From Mycoplana azooxidifex (GTDB lineage: Bacteria > Pseudomonadota > Alphaproteobacteria > Rhizobiales > Rhizobiaceae): a stretch of 64,000 nt of DNA. Each line of letters begins with the position of its first letter. The first letter of the stretch is position 1. The position numbers and the translations under genes are program-made. The stretch covers positions 1 through 64,000 of the forward strand of contig NZ_JACIEE010000013.1 in NCBI RefSeq assembly GCF_014196765.1, read 5' to 3'. This document shows, in pieces, positions 53,301-59,724 of this stretch. Under the pieces are notes generated by a model. The model worked only from the letters and a program-made list of their open reading frames with translations, made no database searches and was not told the DNA's origin.

Positions 53301-54483
53301 CTTCACACAGCTCGCGAGCTTTGTCCTGGAACGCAAGATTTCCGAGGACGCGCTCAGGAAGAGCGAGGCGATGCTCGCGGAAGGCCAGCGTATCTCGCAC
53401 ACGGGCAGCTGGGCTTGGACCGTAGCGAACGACAAGCTGGAATGGTCGGAAGAACATGGCAACATCTTTGGCTACAACGTATCGGAGGTCGGGGGAACGC
53501 TCGGCAGCATGCTCGATAGAATGCGTCCCGAGGAAGCCACCTTGGTGAGGGATGCTATGCGGAGGGCGGTCGCGGAGAGGACGGATCTCCAGTTCGAGTA
53601 CCAGGCGACACTTCCCGGCGGAAATGTGATTCAATTGCTCTGCACCGGGAGGGCCTCGACCGGGCAGTCGGGCGAGGTGACGGGTTATGTCGGAACGACG
53701 ATGGACATAACCGAGCGCAAGAGGGTCGAGTCGGAACTCCTCAGAAGCGCGGCGCATCTCAGGGAAGTCCAGGCCGAATTGGAGCATGTAGCGCGCGCAA
53801 CCACGATGGGTGAACTGGCCGCCTCCATCGCGCACGAAGTCAACCAGCCGCTTACGGGGATCGTCGCCAGCGGTGGAGCTGCGCTGCGGTGGCTCTCCAA
53901 GGCGACACCGGACGTTGCCAGAGCCAGGGACAGCCTCAAGAACGTCATCGACGACGGAAGGCGCGCCAGCGAGATTGTCACCAGAATTCGGAAGATGTTC
54001 CGGAAGGAGATGGCGACGGTCGAACCCATCGGGATGGCCGAGCTCATCGGTGACGTCATTTCCCTGACACGCGGTGAGCTTCAGAAAACCAAGGTCGCGC
54101 TCAAGCTCGACATTCCCGACGACCTTCCGGCGGTTCCGGTCGATCGCGTGCAACTTCAACAGGTTGTCGTGAATTTAATCCTGAACGCCATCGAGGCGTT
54201 GCGGGAAATGTCTGACCGCGACCGGGCCCTCGCCATCGACATCAGGCATGACGGTGAATTTGCGACGATCGGCGTCAATGACAACGGACCGGGCATCACC
54301 GAGGACCGCGTCGAAAACATATTCAGGCCTTTCGAAACGACCAAGGCGAACGGGATGGGCATGGGGCTTTCGATCTGCCGTACGATCGTGGAGAACCATG
54401 GAGGGCAGATGCGGCTGGTGCAGGGGGACGCGCCCGGATGCCGTTTCGAGTTCACGTTGCCACTGAAATTGGCCAGCGGTTGA
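50338..54483 (+). CDS. Giant TPR-GAF-PAS-GAF-PAS histidine kinase (N-terminally truncated type)
   Basis: About 1381 residues. The first 500 are the helical/TPR region found after the ATPase of trifunctional Ser/Thr kinase-ATPase-histidine kinase proteins (VNLTLEHGITKAAVLAFGLF, ERLYEQAIDAAARFGL). Then come GAF (about 550-720), PAS with DRWFNKEWYEYTG-like WFNKEWYEYTGL near 750 and HPDD, a second GAF near 870-1010 (GPEFGSCGTAAF), another PAS, HisKA with IAHEVNQPLTGI near 1165 and ATPase (LILNAIEAL, DNGPGIT, GMGMGLSICRT). The Ser/Thr kinase and AAA domains that normally precede the TPR region are absent, and the cioB relic lies directly upstream. ATG 50338 was chosen; TTG 50311 is possible. Confidence 0.85.
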   Translation: MSSRVENSSQPDDRTAVTTDTEDHGSFYTALEAAKTSLAAADLAASERNILLASAMATTKVQKAEVCCLKIDWHLRRSEVPESVAAGLECLKEFGLDVPLRPDQVDLETATIGVWERLYGRPVEELVHLPRMDNPEVEAIVSVLSAMTNSAQLTDERLLGVTLSHMVNLTLEHGITKAAVLAFGLFGFFLSNHFGRYHDGLKFCEAARELVQVHGFWEHEVKAISYIELVAVWARPLRSVIELTRSCIAAAAGSRDIPYSCYARVRIVAYRLAQGDSLVDVSAELDSAVGFVEKASFAAPLMALHSQRAFVRTMAEGRGVGDIFDRDGFDTRAFEAKFIPEQTPTYICFYWILKAHASFVYGDFNTAADAVRRISGLIWACTGHLQLAVYHFIAALALAAESDNGTQADRAAIVGHVDWLARWADTCPETFQSKRLLALAELARIDGDAKRAERLYEQAIDAAARFGLLVDEALACEVAGRFYATSGMGQSAKSHLVRARDCYLRWGAGGKVAQLESASSGVFAGYVEPQPRQSSTVGKGGRLEAVLDISQAMSSIIGYAPLAETILKTALDMSGADRVMLIELDSSEIWIAASGIREGGEISYSVQRTAAGEGEISRAAVLQVARTMEPFLGEDGGDSLFKEESIERPAHEGYFVPLVKKSRLIAILYLSGVEDSAQLGREGFSTLVAIAPHAAIALDNAKLFAELEREKADLAEREHEFRMANDTMPSMTWSADANGANEWFNKEWYEYTGLTPEQACNGGWKYVFHPDDRAESAATWHRIVTKREMSGLEARKRRHDGEYRWFIVRAKPHCDATGRIVRCYGAESDIDDLKRAEILLAGEKRSFEMMTTEQPLTTILDSLCQTLFVLTDATFVTIMLQDEEGRTLRPGGGHKVPEGFNDAVCGIPVGPEFGSCGTAAFKQEPVWIDDVDTDPRWDCARDVVERFGFKACWSTPIMSGRGSVFGTIAVYSNRPRSAGDRERQTIDRFTQLASFVLERKISEDALRKSEAMLAEGQRISHTGSWAWTVANDKLEWSEEHGNIFGYNVSEVGGTLGSMLDRMRPEEATLVRDAMRRAVAERTDLQFEYQATLPGGNVIQLLCTGRASTGQSGEVTGYVGTTMDITERKRVESELLRSAAHLREVQAELEHVARATTMGELAASIAHEVNQPLTGIVASGGAALRWLSKATPDVARARDSLKNVIDDGRRASEIVTRIRKMFRKEMATVEPIGMAELIGDVISLTRGELQKTKVALKLDIPDDLPAVPVDRVQLQQVVVNLILNAIEALREMSDRDRALAIDIRHDGEFATIGVNDNGPGITEDRVENIFRPFETTKANGMGMGLSICRTIVENHGGQMRLVQGDAPGCRFEFTLPLKLASG

Positions 54484-54529
54484 CCGCGCATCGTGCCGCC
54501 GACATCACGAGGGGTTGACTGGATGATGC

Positions 54530-54544
54530 GTTCTCTATATGTTC
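54530..54544 (+). promoter_or_regulatory. LexA (SOS) box, copy 2
   Basis: GTTC-TCTATAT-GTTC matches the same LexA consensus. TTGACT lies upstream at 54515-54520. As in copy 1, an ATG follows exactly five bases after the box and its frame ends after ten codons. Fifteen of the 18 bases TGCGTTCTCTAxATGTTC and the downstream CC-ATG are shared with copy 1. Confidence 0.65.
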
Positions 54545-54734
54545 GCACCATGGCACAGCTTTCTTGCCCTTCACGCATATGACACGCTGCCGCCCCTGAC
54601 GCGGCGGGGTAGGTCAATGGTCGCTGAGGCTCCCTGCGCCGTCGTTCTCTCAAACCACATTAACGCTAATGTCTGCCCGGCGATGGGATGCGTTTGAACG
54701 GGTCCCGTCTCCATTTTTCGACGAAGGGACCAAA

Positions 54735-54920
54735 GTGTCGGACAAGAAACAAGTCGATAAGGCGCTTGAAGATGAGGGTGACGATGGGCCGTCCGGAACG
54801 TTTCTTGGTGCGATCGAGGAAGACGGTGAGATCGTCAGACGTGACCGTATCCAAGTCCGCCGGGGTATCGACAGACGGCCGTTGAAGCGAACAAAGATGA
54901 ACAGAAACCCGGACAGCTGA
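54735..54920 (+). CDS. Possible small charged protein
   Basis: A 61-residue frame starting at GTG with AAGGGA five bases upstream. The first half is acidic (KALEDEGDDGPSG), the second strongly basic (RRGIDRRPLKRTKM). No family recognised. It lies about 190 bases after the second LexA box on the same strand, so it could be SOS-controlled, or it may not be a gene. Confidence 0.3.
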   Translation: MSDKKQVDKALEDEGDDGPSGTFLGAIEEDGEIVRRDRIQVRRGIDRRPLKRTKMNRNPDS

Positions 54921-54989
54921 CGAATTTCAACGGCGGCGGGCTGGCTATGTCTTTCGACCCGTTCTCAAGACTCCGCTGGAGGACTCTTC

Positions 54990-55009
54990 CGCTTTGCCAA
55001 GGCAAAGCG
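54990..55009. promoter_or_regulatory. Perfect palindrome upstream of the antitoxin-like gene
   Basis: CGCTTTGCC and GGCAAAGCG flank a two-base centre, 79 bases before the TTG start at 55088. The position suits an operator bound by an antitoxin; it could also be a short hairpin. Confidence 0.4.
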
Positions 55010-55087
55010 CCACGATGGCGTTTTCCGACAGCGAGTTCCAATTATTGCCTCTTTCGTGTATGAGGTCATGAATTATCGGAGACTCAT

Positions 55088-55279
55088 TTGTCAAACACGA
55101 TCCGGGAATGGCTTAGGGCGGATGCGGAGCAGCGCATCGTCGATGTTTTCGACGATGCCAAGCGAGGCCGTGTCCAGCGGATCGTGGATCGCGAAGGCGT
55201 ATTCGAACTCACCTTCAGGGCCGACAACGGTCAGAACGCCGCGGACGTACTCTCTCGAGGCGGCCCCTCCGAAGACTAG
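55088..55279 (+). CDS. Phd/YefM-like antitoxin candidate
   Basis: A 63-residue protein starting at TTG, with GGAG six bases upstream. The stretch VFDDAKRGRVQRIVDREGVF followed by ELTF resembles the body of prevent-host-death antitoxins, where an N-terminal DNA-binding fold is followed by a disordered toxin-binding tail (here ADVLSRGGPSED). It is convergent with, and overlaps by four bases, the PIN toxin gene on the other strand; most such pairs are co-directional. The assignment is tentative and rests on size, pattern and neighbour. Confidence 0.5.
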   Translation: MSNTIREWLRADAEQRIVDVFDDAKRGRVQRIVDREGVFELTFRADNGQNAADVLSRGGPSED

Positions 55280-55842
55280 CCAAAGAAAACGGACTGTTCC
55301 GAAAGAGCGTGATCCCCAAAGGTGACCGTCGCCCTCGGCGGTATCCGGCTGCGCTCCGGCGTGAAGGTGGGCAGCGGGACAGCCCATTCCTGCGCCATCG
55401 GAGAGAAAACCCCGGGTAGCGGAAAATGGCGGTTGATCAGGACGAAATCGTAGGTGTCCGAGGTGGCGATCGGGAGTGAATGGCATATCGCGATGGCCGC
55501 GACGAACAGGTCCTGCCCCGGCTTCTTCTCCTTTTTTCCGGTTTCGATGTACCAGAGGTTCTTGAGGGGGCGGCAGCAGTACATCTCCGCCAGGATACGC
55601 GCGACGTCCGAATTGATCGCCGGGTAATAATGGCGTCCAGCGAGAACGCTGTCCATCCAATCCCTGAGCTCCTGGGCCTTCAAGGGGTTGGTCTTGCGCA
55701 GCTCAGCTATACCTTGTTCGATCTCGAGCATCGCGGGAAAGGGTATGGCTATCTCGTCCTGGGAACGGAGCCAGCTTTTAAGCGCCGGCGGAGGTTTGGG
55801 CTTCCGCGCATCGCAAATGATGTTCGTATCGAGCAGAAACAT
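55276..55842 (-). CDS. PIN-domain (VapC-like) endoribonuclease toxin
   Basis: A 188-residue PIN domain. The acidic residues expected to bind Mg are present: Asp in LLDTN near residue 5, Glu in AMLEIEQG near 41, Asp in GQDLFVAAIAI near 112 and Asp in TSDTYDF near 130. VapC/FitB-type toxins cleave RNA and are held inactive by an antitoxin. The C-terminal 45 residues extend beyond the usual PIN end and may be read-through sequence. No antitoxin gene precedes it on its own strand; the candidate partner is the convergent gene at 55088. Confidence 0.8.
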   Translation of the reverse strand: MFLLDTNIICDARKPKPPPALKSWLRSQDEIAIPFPAMLEIEQGIAELRKTNPLKAQELRDWMDSVLAGRHYYPAINSDVARILAEMYCCRPLKNLWYIETGKKEKKPGQDLFVAAIAICHSLPIATSDTYDFVLINRHFPLPGVFSPMAQEWAVPLPTFTPERSRIPPRATVTFGDHALSEQSVFFG

Positions 55843-55907
55843 GCCACAGGAGGCCGATTTTTGATTGTGTCGGCTACCGACGGTGGCCGGCCGATATTAA
55901 GAAGGGC

Positions 55908-56183
55908 TTAACGACCGTGGAAAACCGTGGATTGCCTAGCAGTTTTCTCACACGTCGTCAGGCTATCGCGAACTGGACGCCCCAGAATCCCGGCTTTTGC
56001 CAGAGAGGCTCGCTCGAGCGCCATAGAACCTTTGCTGCCAACAGCGAAAAGCGCGGTGCCGTTCGACGGCGACTTCCCCTCGCTCCCTCCGGCCTCAGAA
56101 AACGCAGCTTCGGGGTAAAGAGGACCATATCTGCACGATGCCAGGCTTCCTGAAACCAGTGCGCTCGTCCTGTCGGGAACAAG
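55908..56183 (-). pseudogene. Phage-type protein fragment, possibly a DNA adenine methyltransferase
   Basis: Immediately after the helicase stop, the minus strand encodes HWFQEAWHRADMVLFTPKL then RFLRPEG. After a frame change near 56075 it encodes GKSPSNGTALFAVGSKG and MALERASLAKAGI. This resembles the end of phage-encoded DNA N6-adenine methyltransferase-like proteins, but the catalytic DPPY part is missing, so the family call is weak. It marks a deletion junction at the end of the Shango-type operon. Confidence 0.4.
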
Positions 56184-56186
56184 GCG

Positions 56187-58439
56187 TCAGTCTCTACCGA
56201 CCGAGGCCAGTCCGGCAGCAACGCCCTGAAGGGAGTCATAATCAAGCCGCTCCCGAACGGTGACCATCGTCATCAGGTTCCATGAGAGATGATTGTCGAA
56301 GCGTGCGACATTCGGCCGGGCCACCCCGGTCATTAGGGCCTCGATCGTCGGCACGTCTCCCGCAGCCCATCGACCAAGGCATTGATCGATGCCTTCGGGA
56401 TCGCAGTCCTGGAGTTCCAGGGAGTGCTGGTACTGCGCTGTCCGGAAATCACGCGAGAGGAAAGCGAGGGCGAGGGTGGTCAACTTCCTGGTACCGATCC
56501 AGGGGAGAACCATAGCGCCATCGGCGTAGGGCAGGATCGATCGCGTTGCCAGCCCAAGTTCGCCAAAACACGCCCGGGCGTTACCCAACATTTCCGCAGC
56601 GACGCGGTCGATGTAGGCGTATTGCTCGCTGCCTTGGAGCACGCGTTTCATTTCCAGCGCGATGCGATCGTGCAGTCCACCGCCATTTCCGCTGAAGCGG
56701 GGCGGCTTCCCGCCACGGGTCGGTTTCACGGATATGACCCGAGTGGCATCGTCAACCTCGAGGACCTGCCAACGCCGCCCGGCGAAAATCAGCGTCTCTC
56801 CCGACCTTATCGCCGAATCCAGCGGGTACGTGCCCAGCGTTCTGGCGTCATGCAAGATCCGGTATTCCCGCTCCGTCGAAAAGACCGGGTAGAAGTCGTG
56901 CGCCTCGGTGATCCTTTCCCCAAACTCTCCGATCATCAGCAGGCCCTCCGGCGATTGCTCGATGAGCCTATTTTCGTCAGAAGCCATGCAGCGCAGGAGA
57001 TCGGCGAATATCGCGCGATCCACCGACTTGAAGGGTCCGCGGTCGCATAGGACTTTCCACGCGGCCTGCGGCGAAACGCCCCCCTTCTGGAGGATGAGCG
57101 CGAGAATCTGGTGCAAGAGGGTCGAAAGGTGCACGCCTGTCGGCGCAGGCGGCTCGCACCAGCCATCCTTGAGGCATTCGATCATGGCGATCGATTGGAC
57201 AAGCCCGAGGTTCAGGCGCTCGAGCGGATGCTGTCCGCGACCCGGATTGCGCTCGATGACGAACATCCGCATGACGGCCGGGCTTCCGGCCCGTCGTCCC
57301 GAACGGCCGAGGCGCTGCCTGAGCGACGACACCGAAAAGCCCGGACCGATCTGAGCAACGGACTCAACGTCGCCGATGTCGATGCCGAGTTCCAAAGTCG
57401 TCGTCGCGACTGCCGTCGTCGGGCGGGGATCGTCGCGGAGCCTGAGCTCGACATCCTCGCGTTCGGCCTTGGAGAGGCTTCCGTGATGGGGGAAGAACTC
57501 GTTCGGGACCCGATTTTCCTCGCACATGAGGCGGAGCCGATCCGCATAGAGCTCGACCCGCTCCCGAGAGCCGCCGAACAACAGGTTCCGGTGCCCTCGC
57601 AGGAAGCGAAAGAGATCGTCGGCCAGGCGTTCCGGGATGCCGTGCCGCTCGTCCGTCTCTGTGCCGGGTGACGTCTCACCGTCCTCGTCGCCGTTGTCTT
57701 TTGCGACCTCTTCTTTGTCGTAGTATCCCCGGATCTGTAATTTGAGACCGTTACCTTGGTCGTTCCCTTCGATGACCGCGACGTTCGCGCCGCCGGCAGG
57801 CCGGAGCGCGTCGGCGGCCAGCCGCATATCACCAAGCGTCGCCGAGAGGCCGATGCGGTCGATCCGCTCCCGCCCGCAATCGATCTCGATCCGGTTGAGG
57901 ATGGACTGGAGCTGCATGCCCCGCTCGGTCCCGATGAACGCGTGGAGTTCGTCGATGACGACCGCCTCCAGCGAAGAGAACAGGAAGCGTATTTCCTTGC
58001 CCCGGCGGACGAGTAACGCCTCCAGTGATTCCGGCGTGATGAGCACGACCCCGCTCGGGTTCTTCCGCGCCCGCGACTTGGCGTCCGCCGACACGTCGCC
58101 GTGCCATTTATGGAGCGGAATATCGCAGGCCTCGCAAAGCGGCTCGAGCCGACGGTACTGGTCGTTGATGAGCGCCTTTAGCGGGCTGACGTAGAGAATG
58201 CGGAAGCCGTCCCGCCCGTCGCCGTCGAGGACGCGGGTCAGTAGCGGCAGGATAGCAGCTTCCGTCTTTCCCGCGGCGGTGCGGGCGGATACGACGACGT
58301 CGCCGCCCGCGAGAACGGCGGGGATCGCCTTTTCCTGAACGTCCCTCAGCCGTTGCCATTTCTGCGTCCAGATCCAGCGCCGGATCGGTTGACCGAGGCG
58401 CTCAAAGGCGGAGGGTTGCAAGCTCGTCGTCCCCGTCAT
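56187..58439 (-). CDS. sngC: DEAD/DEAH helicase of a Shango-type defence operon
   Basis: About 750 residues of superfamily 2 helicase, Lhr-like. Motif I is SARTAAGKTEA near 55, motif II VIDELHAF near 160, motif III GLSATLGD near 200. The second RecA domain has TTTLELGIDIGDV near 365 and the arginine motif RQRLGRSGRRAG near 390. A long C-terminal region follows (DUF1998/Lhr-type accessory domains). It would unwind nucleic acid using ATP. Its start overlaps the end of the ATPase gene, so translation is coupled. Shango is a known three-gene anti-phage system of TerB protein, ATPase and helicase. Confidence 0.85.
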   Translation of the reverse strand: MTGTTSLQPSAFERLGQPIRRWIWTQKWQRLRDVQEKAIPAVLAGGDVVVSARTAAGKTEAAILPLLTRVLDGDGRDGFRILYVSPLKALINDQYRRLEPLCEACDIPLHKWHGDVSADAKSRARKNPSGVVLITPESLEALLVRRGKEIRFLFSSLEAVVIDELHAFIGTERGMQLQSILNRIEIDCGRERIDRIGLSATLGDMRLAADALRPAGGANVAVIEGNDQGNGLKLQIRGYYDKEEVAKDNGDEDGETSPGTETDERHGIPERLADDLFRFLRGHRNLLFGGSRERVELYADRLRLMCEENRVPNEFFPHHGSLSKAEREDVELRLRDDPRPTTAVATTTLELGIDIGDVESVAQIGPGFSVSSLRQRLGRSGRRAGSPAVMRMFVIERNPGRGQHPLERLNLGLVQSIAMIECLKDGWCEPPAPTGVHLSTLLHQILALILQKGGVSPQAAWKVLCDRGPFKSVDRAIFADLLRCMASDENRLIEQSPEGLLMIGEFGERITEAHDFYPVFSTEREYRILHDARTLGTYPLDSAIRSGETLIFAGRRWQVLEVDDATRVISVKPTRGGKPPRFSGNGGGLHDRIALEMKRVLQGSEQYAYIDRVAAEMLGNARACFGELGLATRSILPYADGAMVLPWIGTRKLTTLALAFLSRDFRTAQYQHSLELQDCDPEGIDQCLGRWAAGDVPTIEALMTGVARPNVARFDNHLSWNLMTMVTVRERLDYDSLQGVAAGLASVGRD

Positions 58440-59724
58440 CCGCGTCCGCAGGGATTTCCGCCTCGTCCGCGCCCTGGCGATCCTCGCCCACTTCGACATG
58501 GGTCAGCAGGTCGTTCCACTTGACCTCGGGGTTCTGCTCGAGGACCGCAAGCAGGTCCACGAACGCCTTCACGGTGTTTCGAGGCGTGCGGAAGTAGGCG
58601 TCACCGATGGTGTTCGAGCAATGCTCCATGAACGCGACGAGAGCCTCGTCCGGGACCAGATGCTTCTCCGGGTCACCGCCCGCGAATACGTCGCGGAGCC
58701 TTTCCAGCAGATGAAAGAGCTCTTCCGGGGTGAGGCTAGGGAGGTTGATAACAGGCCCCGAATAGTCGGCGAGGCCGTTCACCGCGAAACTATTCTCGGC
58801 AAGCCTGCTCTGCAGCGCCTCGTAGGAGTAGAGACCCCGGCGGGTATCGAGCAGGAACTCGGGCGTTCCGCCGAGGATGAAGCCGATACCCTCCGTGGTC
58901 CCCTGGAGCACGTCGTTCAGGATGCGGAGAATCTGCTCGTAGTTCTGCTTCCGGGCCTGGGCGCTCTGCAGCTTGTAGAGGTTCACCAGTTCGTCGAGGC
59001 AAACGATCATCCCGCCGAACCCGGCGACGCGGACGAACCTCGCCAGAAGTCGCAGGCCGTCGTAGAAGGACGCGTCGTCGAGGATCGTCCTGACGCCGAG
59101 ATCCTGCCGCGCCTCGGTCTTGGTGGTGTATTCGCCCCGGAGCCAGCGGAGAGCGGCGTCCTGGAGAGTGCTGTTCCCGTCTTCGTATCCGCGGGCGTAA
59201 GCGGCGACCACGGTAGCGAAGTCGTAACCCGCCACCATCTCGCGGATGTCGCCGAGGCCATCCTTGACCGCCGTCTCGATCGGTACGCCCGACGCTCCCG
59301 CTTTTTCGGTCGCCTTTTGGATATAGCTTTCGAGAATGTTGCGTAGAGCGCCGCCGTCTGGCGCGGTGCGGGTCGAGAGGCTCCGCGCCAGTTCAGCATA
59401 GAGCGAACGAGCCTGGCCGTTGGTGGCATGGATGCGGCGGTCGGGAGAAAGATCGGCCTGGCACACGGCCAACTTGCTTTGCAGGGCGATCTGCCGGACG
59501 AGGAAAAGGAAGAAGGTCTTGCCCGCCCCGTATGCTCCGATCACGAAACGGATGCTCGATCCGCCTTCCCCGACCCGGCGTATGTCTCGGATAAGCGCCT
59601 CGATCTCGCGCTGACGTCCGACCTGGATGTGCTGGAGTCCTAGCCTCGGGACGACACCCGCCCGAAGCGCGCTGATGATTGTGTCGCGGTCACGCGGCTT
59701 GATGGCGGGTTGCTTGGTGGTCAT
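58402..59724 (-). CDS. sngB: ATP-binding protein of a Shango-type defence operon (BrxD-like)
   Basis: A 440-residue P-loop ATPase of the DUF2791/BrxD-like kind. Walker A is GAYGAGKTFF near 66, a Walker B-like GMIVCLDELVNLY near 235, and GTPEFLLDTRRG near 285 follows as a sensor-like stretch. The C-terminus is acidic (DADDGDDE). Its ATG overlaps the stop of the TerB gene (ATGA at 59721-59724), which indicates translational coupling. Alone it could be confused with BREX type 2 BrxD, but the TerB neighbour and absence of BREX genes favour Shango. Confidence 0.85.
   Translation of the reverse strand: MTTKQPAIKPRDRDTIISALRAGVVPRLGLQHIQVGRQREIEALIRDIRRVGEGGSSIRFVIGAYGAGKTFFLFLVRQIALQSKLAVCQADLSPDRRIHATNGQARSLYAELARSLSTRTAPDGGALRNILESYIQKATEKAGASGVPIETAVKDGLGDIREMVAGYDFATVVAAYARGYEDGNSTLQDAALRWLRGEYTTKTEARQDLGVRTILDDASFYDGLRLLARFVRVAGFGGMIVCLDELVNLYKLQSAQARKQNYEQILRILNDVLQGTTEGIGFILGGTPEFLLDTRRGLYSYEALQSRLAENSFAVNGLADYSGPVINLPSLTPEELFHLLERLRDVFAGGDPEKHLVPDEALVAFMEHCSNTIGDAYFRTPRNTVKAFVDLLAVLEQNPEVKWNDLLTHVEVGEDRQGADEAEIPADADDGDDELATLRL

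Noticed and set aside
52999-54159. Minus-strand open frame of 386 codons inside the giant kinase
   Set aside because: Antisense shadow of the PAS and kinase domains.
58402-59724. ATPase gene as evidence for a BREX system
   Set aside because: BrxD-like ATPases occur in BREX type 2, but no brxA, brxC, pglX, pglZ or brxL gene is present; the TerB-ATPase-helicase set fits Shango better.
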